Of a DNA stretch of 64,000 nt, positions 19,683-29,161 are shown one piece after another. The notes beneath the pieces are model-generated. The model made no database searches. It saw nothing but the letters and a program-made list of their open reading frames with translations, and was not told the origin of the DNA. Both the position numbers and the translations under genes were made by a program. The DNA lies in assembly GCA_024636975.1 (NCBI GenBank), contig JAGXGA010000042.1, forward strand, positions 62,001 through 126,000. Direction: 5' to 3'. Within the stretch, counting starts at the first letter, position 1, and each line of letters begins with the position of its first letter. Source of the DNA: Mariniphaga sp. (GTDB lineage Bacteria > Bacteroidota > Bacteroidia > Bacteroidales > Prolixibacteraceae).

Positions 19683-22600
19683 ATGATTCATTTGAGAAAG
19701 GCAAATATAAACGACCTGCCGATTCTTGAATATTGGGATACATTGGAGCATGTAATTGAATCGGATCCCAACGATGACTGGAACTGGGAGATTGAATTGC
19801 AGCGGGATCCAGAGTGGAGAGAGCAACTTATAGCTGAAATAGGCGGAAAGCCAATTGGTTTCATTCAGATTATTGACCCTGCCGAAGAAGAAACCTATTA
19901 TTGGGGAGGCATAGGTCCAAATAAAAGGGCAATCGATATATGGATCGGAAACGCAAAAGATTTGGGTAAAGGATACGGAACGGAAATGATGAGGCAGCAG
20001 CCCGAAAAAAGAGTGTATTTCGATGCTTTGGGCCGTACCTTGAAAACCGGCGTTGCCGGGTTCGAAGGCACCCTGGTTTATACCCAAAACCTGTACGACA
20101 ACAAAGGGCGGTTGTGGAAAACTTCGGAACCTTATACCGGAACGGCAACCCATTACACCGTTTACGATTACCTCGACGACGGGCGGATGGAAAAAATCAC
20201 CCGCCCCAATGGAGTAATCGATGACTATATTTACACTCCTAACAGTACGGAGACAAAAATATCCTCAAGCAACGGCATGTGGAAAACCACCCAGACTGAC
20301 GGCTCCGGCGCACTGATAATGGCAAAAGATGCCGGCGGGCAAATCGATTATACGTATTACGCCCATGGCGGGGTTAAAAACATCAGTTACGGCGGGAACA
20401 GCATAAACATGACTTACGATGCGTATGGCAGGCAGGAAACGTTATCGGATCCCGATGCCGGCACAGTAAACTATACCTATAATGCTTTTGGCGAATTAAC
20501 CAACCAGACAGATGCCCGTAACAACAGTTACAACATGTTTTACGACAAGCTGGGCAGAATAACGGTAAAGAAACTCGGTACAACAACGGTAGCTGATTAC
20601 ACGTACGACAATGCCCCCGGTAAGGGAATAGGGCAATTGGCATCAGTACAAGGCGAAAACAACATAACATACAGCTACGAGTACGATAACCTGGGGCGTC
20701 CCGTTAAAAAAACTGAAAATATACAGGGGCAGAGTTTTACCATTGAAACCGGTTATAACGGTTACTCGCAGGTGAGTCAGGTAAAATATCCCGGAACTGC
20801 CGCCTACACCGTTGATAACATTTACCAAAATGGTTATATTAGCAACGTGAAAGGAACTTATACAACCACGGACGATATATTTACCGCCACCGGCTACAAC
20901 CAGCGGGGGCAGGTAACCGGTTACACCCTGGGCAACGGGCTTTCCACCACCCGCGGGTATGATGATTTCGGGTTCCCCAACACCATACAAACACCGGGAA
21001 TCCAGAACCTGGCATATCAATTCGATACCCAAACCGGTAATCTCAACTGGCGAAAAGATGTTGCCAAAGTCCTGCAGGAAGATTTTACCTACGACAACCT
21101 GGTGAAAAACCGTTTGGAAACGTGGCAGGTGAATACCGAAACAGCATACGGTGTGAATTATGCCAATAACGGCAACATCAATACAAAAACGGGCCTGGGA
21201 ACATTCAGCTACAATGCCCCGCAGCCACATGCCGTATCGGAAATTGAAAACACCGGTAACCTTATAAGCGAGGTGGAACAGATTGTAAGGTACACCCCGT
21301 TTAATAAGGTTGACACCATACGCGAAGGCAACTACCGGCTTGAAGTCACCTACGGGCCCGATGAAGCGCGTAAGATTACCCGGCTTTACAACAACAATGT
21401 GCTGGCGAAAACAAAATACTTTGTTGGCGGGAATTATGAAGTAGAAATTGACGCAGCAGGAAATGAACGCAAGCTGCATTACATTTATGGCGGTGATGGC
21501 CTGGCAGCCATTTTTGAAAAAACCAGTGCTGTTGGGAACCTGTATTACATTCATAAAGACCATTTGGGTTCTTTTACTGCCATTACCGATAAAAACGGGG
21601 CAAAAGTTGATTCAATGAGTTACGACCCTTGGGGGCGCAGGCGAAACCCAACCGACTGGAGCTATGACAATGTTCCCGGAAGCTATCTTGTCGACCGCGG
21701 CTTTACCGGGCACGAGCACCTCGATCCATTTAACCTGATTAACATGAACGGCCGGGTGTATGACCCGATACTTGGAAGGTTTATGAGTCCGGATAATTAC
21801 ATACAGGCGCCTGATTATACGCAAAGTCTGAACCGTTACACCTACGCTTATAATAATCCATTAATTTTTACTGATCCTGACGGTAATAATCCTTTCTGGA
21901 TTGCTTTAGGTATTTATTCCGCATATACTTATTTAAGGACTGCCCATGAAAACCGCAATCAGGAAACCGGGAAGTGGGCATGGAATCCGATTGATTGGTT
22001 CGGGAAAGGAAGTACAGTTATTGTTGGGGTAAACACCAATACCGAATTTTCGGATGTTACCGGATATATTGCAGGAGGTTCCGGTTACCATATTCCTTCG
22101 CTATCGTACAACAATAATTACGGCCCTGGTTTTGGCTACTGGAGTCCACAGGGTGCAAACTTTACCTATCCAGGCGCAAACCACAATAGGGCAGAAGAAG
22201 TGGTAACCCGGGAGATTAGTGAGGTGAGCCAAACGTACAATAATGTTATGAGGCAGTTTAACGACTGGTGGAATACCCATTGGAGTGCAAAAATTATACC
22301 TGACGTAGTTTACATCAATACTTCATATGTTTATACGGGTGGCAATAGAGGACCAGGTGGTACACTTGGATACGCGCTTCCTATTCGTGGTGAAAAAGCT
22401 TTCCATTTATATTCATATAAAACAAATTCAAACAAATGGGGATTACATGTCGGATTTGGTATTAACATTGGATATTCCGTATATACAGGCAAGGATGCAC
22501 GAAATTTTAGTTTTGAACATCTTTTTGGTGGATATTCGATAGGATGGGAAGATGATTTGTTTATAGGAATAAGCGGTTCGAGAAGTTATACTTCTGACCA

Positions 22601-22697
22601 ATATGGAGGTTGGCTTAATTCATATGATATTGGATATGGTACTTCGATTGGAGGCTCATATAATAGAAATAATACCTCCTTATGGCGTATCTGGTAA
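19683..22697 (+). CDS. Chimera: truncated GNAT acetyltransferase fused to RHS core with toxin tip CT1
   Basis: A 1004-residue frame. Residues 1-105 are the first two thirds of an AAC(6')-like GNAT enzyme; it stops at LGKGYGTEMMR, inside the acetyl-CoA motif. From about 107 the text becomes an RHS/YD-repeat core (YDALGR-, YDNLGRP-type repeats) running to the conserved end GRVYDPILGRFMSPDNYIQ, NRYTYAYNNPLIFTDPDG (about 730-734). A linker shared with the orphan tip at 23232 follows (about 770-845), then a unique tip rich in Gly, Tyr and Ser. The normal RHS N terminus and any secretion signal are missing. As written, the product would be cytosolic and probably not exported. The tip is an unrecognised toxin candidate. 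Confidence 0.8.
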   Translation: MIHLRKANINDLPILEYWDTLEHVIESDPNDDWNWEIELQRDPEWREQLIAEIGGKPIGFIQIIDPAEEETYYWGGIGPNKRAIDIWIGNAKDLGKGYGTEMMRQQPEKRVYFDALGRTLKTGVAGFEGTLVYTQNLYDNKGRLWKTSEPYTGTATHYTVYDYLDDGRMEKITRPNGVIDDYIYTPNSTETKISSSNGMWKTTQTDGSGALIMAKDAGGQIDYTYYAHGGVKNISYGGNSINMTYDAYGRQETLSDPDAGTVNYTYNAFGELTNQTDARNNSYNMFYDKLGRITVKKLGTTTVADYTYDNAPGKGIGQLASVQGENNITYSYEYDNLGRPVKKTENIQGQSFTIETGYNGYSQVSQVKYPGTAAYTVDNIYQNGYISNVKGTYTTTDDIFTATGYNQRGQVTGYTLGNGLSTTRGYDDFGFPNTIQTPGIQNLAYQFDTQTGNLNWRKDVAKVLQEDFTYDNLVKNRLETWQVNTETAYGVNYANNGNINTKTGLGTFSYNAPQPHAVSEIENTGNLISEVEQIVRYTPFNKVDTIREGNYRLEVTYGPDEARKITRLYNNNVLAKTKYFVGGNYEVEIDAAGNERKLHYIYGGDGLAAIFEKTSAVGNLYYIHKDHLGSFTAITDKNGAKVDSMSYDPWGRRRNPTDWSYDNVPGSYLVDRGFTGHEHLDPFNLINMNGRVYDPILGRFMSPDNYIQAPDYTQSLNRYTYAYNNPLIFTDPDGNNPFWIALGIYSAYTYLRTAHENRNQETGKWAWNPIDWFGKGSTVIVGVNTNTEFSDVTGYIAGGSGYHIPSLSYNNNYGPGFGYWSPQGANFTYPGANHNRAEEVVTREISEVSQTYNNVMRQFNDWWNTHWSAKIIPDVVYINTSYVYTGGNRGPGGTLGYALPIRGEKAFHLYSYKTNSNKWGLHVGFGINIGYSVYTGKDARNFSFEHLFGGYSIGWEDDLFIGISGSRSYTSDQYGGWLNSYDIGYGTSIGGSYNRNNTSLWRIW
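20838..21895 (+). repeat. RHS core block 1, repeated at 24547-25598 and partly at 27748-28420
   Basis: From SNVKGTYTTTDDIF to NNPLI-TDP-G the nucleotide sequence of this block is nearly the same as that at 24547-25598, with scattered mostly synonymous changes. A third, rearranged copy is in 27748-28420. The repeats are about 1.05 kb long and in direct orientation, long enough for homologous recombination between them. Confidence 0.85.
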
Positions 22698-22710
22698 AAA
22701 ACAAATAGAA

Positions 22711-23235
22711 ATGGATTATCAATTAATTTATCAATATACACCTACGTATAGTAATGTATGGCATATTTTTCCACTACTTGTTTTTGTTTTAGTAGCAATA
22801 TTATTGATTGTGGTTATAAAAAAATATTATATCAAAAGATCTTTTGTTAGGCAATTAACTCTATTTTTTGGCTATATATTATTAATAATCTCCTCAATAA
22901 TGACATTTATAATGCTATTAAAACTTCCAGAAATTATTGCATCTGAAAGACAATTGAAAAATGCTTTGTATAACAATAAATCTTCTGTTGTTGAAGGGAA
23001 GATAGAGAATTATTCACAACAAAAAATTAATGGAAGAATTTATGAAAAATTTGAAATAGATTCAGTACAATTTGAACTATCAAATAATTTAGATATTGAA
23101 GGATTTCCTAATAAAACAAAAATTAAAACAGTTATCGAAAGATATAAAAAAAGTATATTTAAGATTGAATTTATAAAAATTAATGGCGAAATCCGAATAT
23201 TAAAAATAGAAGAAAAATTAAAACCCAAAGCTTGA
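22711..23235 (+). CDS. Putative membrane immunity protein for RHS tip CT1
   Basis: A 174-residue protein starting 14 nt after the RHS stop. It has two transmembrane helices (about 16-37 and 50-70) and a soluble C-terminal domain of about 100 residues with alternating strands. The gene is strongly AT-rich compared with the RHS core. No family is recognised. Position directly after a polymorphic-toxin tip and absence of any other function suggest immunity, acting at the inner membrane. The ATG at 22711 is preferred; an upstream frame at 22603 overlaps the tip. Confidence 0.55.
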   Translation: MDYQLIYQYTPTYSNVWHIFPLLVFVLVAILLIVVIKKYYIKRSFVRQLTLFFGYILLIISSIMTFIMLLKLPEIIASERQLKNALYNNKSSVVEGKIENYSQQKINGRIYEKFEIDSVQFELSNNLDIEGFPNKTKIKTVIERYKKSIFKIEFIKINGEIRILKIEEKLKPKA

Positions 23236-24137
23236 ACCGGTATTGCTACTGTTTGATTAACCCGTTGAAATACACTAGCCCGAGTGGAGAATTCTGGCAA
23301 TATATAGTTGCTGCAGCGTTTTTCTATTTAAAAAGCGCACACGATTACCGTGACCCTGAAACCGGTAAATGGGACTGGAAACCTTTCGGGAAAGGAAGTA
23401 CGTTTGTTGCCGGGGTAAACACCAATACCGAATTTTCGGATGTTACCGGATATATTGCAGGAGGTTCCGGTTACCATATCCCTTCGCTATCGTACAACAA
23501 TAATTACGGCCCTGGTTTTGGCTACTGGAGCCCGCAGGGTTCCAGCTTTACCTATCCAGGAGTAAACCACAATAGAGCCTCGGAAGTGGTACTCCGGGAG
23601 ATGAGTGAGGTGAGACAGAGCCATGGAGCAGCATGGCATGGCAGTTTGGGTGGTGGCCCGGGATGGGGACCTTTTGCAGGCACGGCTGGTACTATTGCCG
23701 GAGAAATGTTTTATAGTAAAACTTATGGCACATGGATGGGTAAAAACTTTAAAATGTATCAGCAAACCTGGGGAGGAAATAGGTTTACAGGCGGTAAGAA
23801 TAAGTTTGGTAAAACTACATCTAATGTAATTAAGTGGGGAGGTCGTTCTTTAGGTGCCTGGAATGCCTTTTCTATTCAGCGTAATTATGCTGCTGGAGAG
23901 ATGGGTACTGGATGGATGCTTGCAGAACAAGGCACAAATGCATTCTCAACTCTTGGCGGAATCTACGGAGCTGCCTGGGGAGTAGGATGGGAACTTGGAC
24001 GTGGTGTAACAAATATGGGATGGTATCAAGAAGCTAAGTTTAATTTTTGGTATAATCGCTGGGAAAACCAAGTAGGAGCACCATCACAATCTAATGAAGC
24101 CCTTTGGTATTACTTCTATCAAAATTACAAGCCATGA
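23232..24137 (+). CDS. Orphan RHS C-terminal tip CT2, no own start
   Basis: A 301-codon frame that opens inside the conserved end of an RHS core (NRYCYCLINPLKYTSPSGEF) exactly at the stop of the preceding immunity gene. It then has the same linker as CT1 (GVNTNTEFSDVTGYIAGGSG) and diverges after SEV into a glycine-zipper tip: GWGPFAGTAGTIAGE, GGIYGAAWGVGWELGRG. No proper start codon exists; the TTG at 23232 overlaps the upstream stop. It is best read as a displaced tip that needs recombination with a full RHS gene for use. The glycine-zipper pattern suggests a membrane-acting toxin. Confidence 0.65.
   Translation: MNRYCYCLINPLKYTSPSGEFWQYIVAAAFFYLKSAHDYRDPETGKWDWKPFGKGSTFVAGVNTNTEFSDVTGYIAGGSGYHIPSLSYNNNYGPGFGYWSPQGSSFTYPGVNHNRASEVVLREMSEVRQSHGAAWHGSLGGGPGWGPFAGTAGTIAGEMFYSKTYGTWMGKNFKMYQQTWGGNRFTGGKNKFGKTTSNVIKWGGRSLGAWNAFSIQRNYAAGEMGTGWMLAEQGTNAFSTLGGIYGAAWGVGWELGRGVTNMGWYQEAKFNFWYNRWENQVGAPSQSNEALWYYFYQNYKP
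23386..23612 (+). repeat. Tip-linker repeat, second copy of 21998-22225
   Basis: About 225 nt matching 21998-22225 at roughly nine bases in ten. The match begins at GGGAAAGGAAGTAC and stops after GTGAGG, where the two tips diverge completely. It marks a second exchange point, inside the tip and after the core. Confidence 0.85.
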
Positions 24138-24511
24138 TGAATGTATTTTATTATTATTATTATCTTTTCTACACAAAGGTATTACCAGATAATCAGCCAC
24201 ATTTAACAGTTGTTTTTACCTTAAGTTTTTCGTTATCACTTTTAGTAAATGGATTATTGAGCATAATAGCTGCTTATGCAGTTAATTATAACATGTCGAA
24301 TTACGTAATGGCAGGTATATTTGTTATAATAATGATTGTAAATTATTTGGTGTTTTATTGGTCTGGAAAAGGAAAGAGATTAGTTAAAGAAAAACCGAAG
24401 TTTTATAATAATCATAAGCTTTCAGTTTTATTTACGTTTGTATTTTTCTTAATCACAACATCATACCTTTTTTGGGGACCACTATTGTTAAAAAGCATGT
24501 TAGAAAAATAA
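24134..24511 (+). CDS. Putative membrane immunity protein for orphan tip CT2
   Basis: A 125-residue protein beginning MMNVFYYYYYLFYTK with about four hydrophobic helices. Its ATG overlaps the CT2 stop (ATGA), so toxin tip and putative immunity would be translated as a coupled pair. The gene is AT-rich. No family is recognised. A polytopic protein is a sensible antidote to the glycine-zipper tip if that tip inserts into the inner membrane. A longer frame from 24104 overlaps CT2 and is less likely. Confidence 0.5.
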   Translation: MMNVFYYYYYLFYTKVLPDNQPHLTVVFTLSFSLSLLVNGLLSIIAAYAVNYNMSNYVMAGIFVIIMIVNYLVFYWSGKGKRLVKEKPKFYNNHKLSVLFTFVFFLITTSYLFWGPLLLKSMLEK

Positions 24512-24541
24512 TAGAAAAGCCGGTAAATCCGGACTTTTTAC
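24511..24541 (+). terminator. Hairpin with T tract after the CT2 immunity gene
   Basis: AAAAGCCGG and CCGGACTTTTT can pair with a single bulged base around a TAAAT loop, followed by T residues. It lies immediately after the stop codon and just before the next core fragment begins. It would separate this module from the next in transcription. Confidence 0.45.
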
Positions 24542-24546
24542 ATCAT

Positions 24547-26443
24547 TAGCAACGTGAAAGGAACTTACACAACCACGGACGATATTTTTACCGCTACCGG
24601 CTACAACCAGCGGGGGCAGGTAACCGGTTACGCCTTGGGCAACGGGCTTTCCACCACCCGCGGGTACGACGATTTCGGGTTCCCCACCACCATTCAAACA
24701 CCGGGAATCCAGAACCTGGCATACCAATTCAATATTCAAACCGGCAACCTCGACCGGCGCGAAGATGTGGCTAAAGTCCTGCAGGAAGATTTTACTTACG
24801 ACAACCTGCTGAAGAACCGGCTTGAAACGTGGCAGGTGAACACAGGAACAGCATACGGTGTGAATTATGCCAATAACGGCAACATCAATACCAAAACCGG
24901 CCTGGGAGCATTTAGCTACAATGCCCTGCAGCCTCATGCTGTATCAGAAATAGAAAACACCGGTAACCTTGTAAGCGAGGTGGAACAGATTGTAAGGTAC
25001 ACCCCGTTTAATAAGGTGGACACCCTGCGCGAAGGCAACTACCGGCTTGAAATCACATACGGCCCCGATGAGGCACGTAAGATTACCCGGCTGTACAACA
25101 ACAATGTACTTGAGAAAACAAAATACTTTGTTGGCGGCAATTATGAGGTGGAAGTTGATGCTTCGGGTAACGAGCGCAAGCTGCATTACATCTATGGCGG
25201 AGATGGCCTGGCAGCAATTTTTGTGAAATCAAGTTCTGCTGATTGCCTGTATTACATCCACAAGGACCATCTAGGTTCGATTACTTCTGTTACTAATGCC
25301 AGCGGGGCAAAGGTTGAAGAAATGAGTTTTGACCCATGGGGGCGCAGGCGCAATGCAACCGACTGGACCTTTAACAACATGGCTTCAACTTACCTGTTCG
25401 ACCGTGGTTATACAGGCCATGAACACCTGGATGAATTCAGCCTGATTAATATGAATGGCCGTGTATATGATCCGTTGCTTGGCAGGTTCATGAGCCCGGA
25501 TAATTATATTCAGGCGCCGGATTATACGCAGAATTTTAACAGGTATAGTTATGCGCTGAATAATCCTTTGATATATACAGACCCGAGCGGTGATTTTATA
25601 GCTGAAGCAATATCTTTACTGGCTTTTACCTATTTCGGTGGTGTTCAGTCAAATTTTCTTAAATCATCGGCATCAGGCAGCAATCCTTTTAACCCGGCAA
25701 ACTGGGATTGGAGTAGTCCTGGTACCTATGTTGGTCTTGCTTCAGGTTTTTCAATGGGAATGAATGCTTCTGGCATAAGCAAGGGTATACTTGAAAAACT
25801 TGAAACTAGTATGCATCAAAAAAATATTGATGGTTTTTCTGAATCGATTGAAGCAAAAGGTTATATTGTTAACTTGAGAAATGGTGGGTTTGGATCATAC
25901 ACACCTAATCCGGATTTGGGAGGCACCTCTACCCATTTTTATTTTTTAGGTACTTATTCTGATGGAGCATTTGTTGCAAGCAATGCATATCCTTTTGTTG
26001 TTGAAGGTTTAAATACAATTAACTCCTTCAGGTTCTGGGAATCAACTGCATCAACTATTTCTGCATTTCATTTGCCTGCAACCGGGTTAACTGGATTTTT
26101 TCTGGAACCAGCTGGGCCATCAACAACATTGCGAGATCAAAATAAAAGAGTACCTGAAGGTTCATATAATCTTACTCCAAATATAAATTCATATCCTAAG
26201 GATTATGTGATTTATAATCAAAATGTTCCCGAATCAAGAGGAATAACTATTCACATTGGAAATAGCCCCGATGATACTATTGGATGTTTATTGCCAGGTA
26301 CAAGTTGGGGAGGCCATAAACAATGGGGAATGAATTGGGTAAATAATAGTAAAGCATTAAGAAATGATTTACGTTTACAAATAAACAAGGTTGGGTACTC
26401 AAATATCAGGGTAAATATTTTTGATTCATTTAATAAATTTTGA
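24547..26443 (+). CDS. Orphan RHS core fragment with DUF5675-like tip CT3
   Basis: The frame starts abruptly at ISNVKGTYTTTDDIF, in the middle of an RHS core, without a start codon. It continues through the rest of the core to NNPLIYTDPSGDF and a new tip. The final 130 residues contain GFFLEPAGPSTTLRDQNKRV, PEGSYNLTPN, GITIHIGNSPDDTIGCLLPG, a pattern I recognise as DUF5675. The H-GN-D-GC order resembles the His/Cys site of YkuD-type L,D-transpeptidases, so an action on the cell wall is possible but unproven. It would be silent unless recombined onto a full RHS N terminus. It is followed by a secreted putative immunity protein. Confidence 0.7.
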
Positions 26444-26451
26444 ATCGGGAA

Positions 26452-27690
26452 ATGAAAAATTTTATTGTAATTGTATTATTTGGAATGTTTATGAGCAGTG
26501 GGATCAGTTTTGCTCAAAATAATAATCTGTCTTTGGAGGCTCAAGTTGATTCATTAATATCAGTCAAAGAATTTTTAGAAAAGGAGAATCTTTCATGTGA
26601 AGATAAAAATCGCTATAGTAATCTCTATTACAAATACTTTCCTCTTACTTTTAATCGGTTTAATTCAATTTTTGGTTATGCTGATTTTCCTGGTGGAATT
26701 GGTGAAGCGAGTCCATTGTATAACGAATCTATGGAATATATAGATTTGTTTGCAGAAATCTTTTATCAAAACCATGTCCTTTACTGGTCAAGATTAATTT
26801 CTTTAGCCCAAGGGGCACAATGGGATGCAGATGCTGTGAATATTTTACAAGATTATATTCAATTAACCGTTAATGGAAACGCTAAAGACTTTTGTTTATT
26901 TTTGTCGTTTTTTAACGATAAAGTTGTTTCTGATTTTTGGCATTTCTATTTTGATGGTCCTCATCCGGAAAATCAAAGCAATGATTTTAAGAATCTTCAT
27001 ATAAAAATAAATAAATTAAAACCAAAAATTGCTGAGCTAATGAAACAATCTTATGAGAAATTATTATCAGAAAAGTGCATTAGTTCAGAGTCAATAACAA
27101 AAAGAGTTTCAACTTTATTTCAAATTGAAATAGAACAAAACTATGTTTTGTCCAAGATTGATGAAGAACGTTTCTTTTTAGCCTTGCCTAATAATTTTGA
27201 TGAATTTATATCTTTTTATGGTAGAAGATATCAATTAAAGGATGGTAGAAGGTTATTTCTCTCTCCTGATTATCATTATTTTACTTTATTGCCTAATTTG
27301 TATTACATTGATAAAAAACATTTAACTGAAAAATTAGTTCAAATTTCTTTAAATGGAAATTTTAATGAAAATCGGCAAATATCATCTATGGATTTAGATT
27401 CTGTGTCCTTTCTTTCCAACTTAATTGATGCGACTGCTGTATTTCAAAGAAGCATTCAATTACATTTTGCGTCAAACGTTGCAACTACTTGTCAGATACT
27501 GAATAATTTAGATGACAATGAAGTTTTAAGTTTCTGGCATTTTTATTTTTACAGCCCACATCCGGAAAATTATAGAGAAGATTTTGAGGAGTTACAGAAC
27601 AGATTTATGAAGTATGATAAACGTATAGCTCAACTAATGAAACAATCTTATGAGAAATTATTATCAGGACATGATGGACATGGGCATTAG
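26452..27690 (+). CDS. Putative periplasmic immunity protein for CT3, internally duplicated
   Basis: A 412-residue protein with a signal peptide (MKNFIVIVLFGMFMSSGISFA), so it is exported. Two halves are related: FWHFYFDGPHPEN with KIAELMKQSYEKLLS near the middle, and FWHFYFYSPHPEN with RIAQLMKQSYEKLLS at the C terminus. The preceding parts also align loosely (FNRFNSIFGYAD and FDEFISFYGRRY). The 8-nt spacing from CT3 and periplasmic location fit an immunity protein against a cell-wall or periplasmic toxin. The family is not recognised. An upstream TTG overlapping the CT3 stop is less likely than this ATG. The gene is AT-rich. Confidence 0.55.
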   Translation: MKNFIVIVLFGMFMSSGISFAQNNNLSLEAQVDSLISVKEFLEKENLSCEDKNRYSNLYYKYFPLTFNRFNSIFGYADFPGGIGEASPLYNESMEYIDLFAEIFYQNHVLYWSRLISLAQGAQWDADAVNILQDYIQLTVNGNAKDFCLFLSFFNDKVVSDFWHFYFDGPHPENQSNDFKNLHIKINKLKPKIAELMKQSYEKLLSEKCISSESITKRVSTLFQIEIEQNYVLSKIDEERFFLALPNNFDEFISFYGRRYQLKDGRRLFLSPDYHYFTLLPNLYYIDKKHLTEKLVQISLNGNFNENRQISSMDLDSVSFLSNLIDATAVFQRSIQLHFASNVATTCQILNNLDDNEVLSFWHFYFYSPHPENYREDFEELQNRFMKYDKRIAQLMKQSYEKLLSGHDGHGH

Positions 27691-27729
27691 TATTTTCAAA
27701 TAAACGCAAGTTGCATCTGGCATCTCAAA

Positions 27730-28757
27730 ATAACGACTCATCTTCCGGCTACAACAAACGTGGACAACCGACCGGCTACACCCTGGGCAACGGGCTTACG
27801 GCCACCCTGGGCTATGATAACTATGGCTTTCCAACATCAGTTTCCATACCCGGCATCCAGAACCTGGAATACGAATTCGACACTCTGACCGGCAACCTCA
27901 ACTGGCGGAAAGATGTTGTCAAAGGCTTGCAGGAAAACTTCACCTACGACAACCTGATGAAGAACCGGCTGGAGACCTGGCAGGTGAATACAGGAATCAC
28001 ATATGGTGTGAATTATGCAGATAATGGCAACATCAATACAAAAACCGGCCTGGGAACATTCAGCTACAATGCCCCGCAGCCACATGCTGTATCTGAAATA
28101 GAAAACACCGGCAACCTTGTAAGCGAGGTGGAACAGAACTAAGTTTTGACCCGTGGGGGAGACGCCGAAATGCAACCAACTGGACCTTTGACAACATGGC
28201 TTCCGGTTACCTGTTCGACCGAGGCTATACAGGCCATGAACACCTGGATGAATTCAACCTGATTAACATGAACGGCCGGGTTTATGACCCGCTGCTAGGA
28301 AGGTTCATGAGCCCGGATAACTACATTCAAGCACCGGATTATACGCAGAATTTTAACAGGTACAATAGCTATTGCCTCAATAATCCGCTTATCTACACCG
28401 ACCCTAGTGGGGATTTTATCTTCAATCTTGCAAAGCTTATTACAGCGCCTTTCAGGTGGCGCTTCTTTAGCTCTCTTACCAGCTGCAATTGGTGCGGATT
28501 TCGGAACTTGGCAAGTAGGCACATCAGCAAATGGTGGAGAAATAAACCCTTTCAAATGGGATAATAGTTCCGGTAAGAATTGGGGGGATATGCTTGAAGG
28601 TGCGGCAGTCGGTGCAGCATCAGGATATGTTGGTGGAGCAATTGCTGCAGAAAGTGGGTTTATGGCTAATCCCAATGGGATTATGGCAGCATCACATGTC
28701 AACTCGGTTGGTATGGGAATTTTATCACCGATACAAATGGGACAAAAGTTGATTTAG
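27730..28757 (+). pseudogene. Decayed RHS core and tip fragment
   Basis: The frame from about 27747 encodes RHS core (GYNKRGQPTGYTLGNGL to SEIENTGNLVSEVEQ), then hits a stop at 28140-28142. Sequence resumes at FDPWGRRRNATNW, so about 100 codons of core are missing. After DPSGDFIF there is a frameshift near 28440, and the rest (SLALLPAAIGADFGTWQ, GGAIAAESG) continues in another frame to GQKLI-stop at 28757. This type of tip is common in Bacteroidota RHS proteins and is clearly broken. No immunity gene follows. Confidence 0.75.
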
Positions 28758-28768
28758 CAGGCTTTATA

Positions 28769-29161
28769 TTATAACCTATAAGGGTCAATAACTTCCAATC
28801 CTTTAACTTTTTCAAAGTCTTTTGTGTTGTGGGTGACTATTGTACATTTATTTACAAGTGCTGAAGCAGCAATAATAGCATCAGGCAGTTTGGTTTTATA
28901 CCGCTTTCTTAACTCAATGGTACTGTTTACAATATCTTCATTTAATTCAAGAACAATAGCAGCATTAATAAGCTCTGTAAATTTTTGTTCTTCAGATTTA
29001 GTAATGCCGGTAAAACCAAGCAGTTCAATTTTATTGATTACAGACATATAAAATTGTCCGTCAATTATATCGTCTATAAAGGAAAGGGCGATCCCGGGCA
29101 GTGCTTCGCCAATATAATCAATGGCAACGTTTGTATCGATTAAATATCCCTGTTGTTCCAT
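28769..29161 (-). CDS. PIN-domain toxin, VapC-like
   Basis: A 130-residue PIN-domain protein. The first catalytic Asp is in YLIDTNVAIDY (Asp9), a conserved Glu in SVINKIELLGF, and the third acidic site in KLPDAIIAASAL; a late THNTKDF completes the set. VapC enzymes are Mg-dependent RNases that cut tRNA or rRNA. The start lies 22 nt inside the end of the upstream antitoxin gene, typical of toxin-antitoxin pairs. It lies only 12 nt from the end of the RHS remnant, tail to tail. Confidence 0.85.
   Translation of the reverse strand: MEQQGYLIDTNVAIDYIGEALPGIALSFIDDIIDGQFYMSVINKIELLGFTGITKSEEQKFTELINAAIVLELNEDIVNSTIELRKRYKTKLPDAIIAASALVNKCTIVTHNTKDFEKVKGLEVIDPYRL

Noticed and set aside
20643-21563. 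Long minus-strand frame of 306 codons inside the RHS core
   Set aside because: It is antisense to a clear RHS-coding frame; the regular YD repeats generate long open antisense frames. The same occurs at 24500-25186.
24554-24556. GTG as a start codon for the second RHS copy
   Set aside because: The sequence upstream is already homologous to the middle of the core, so the valine is internal; no start is expected in an orphan module.
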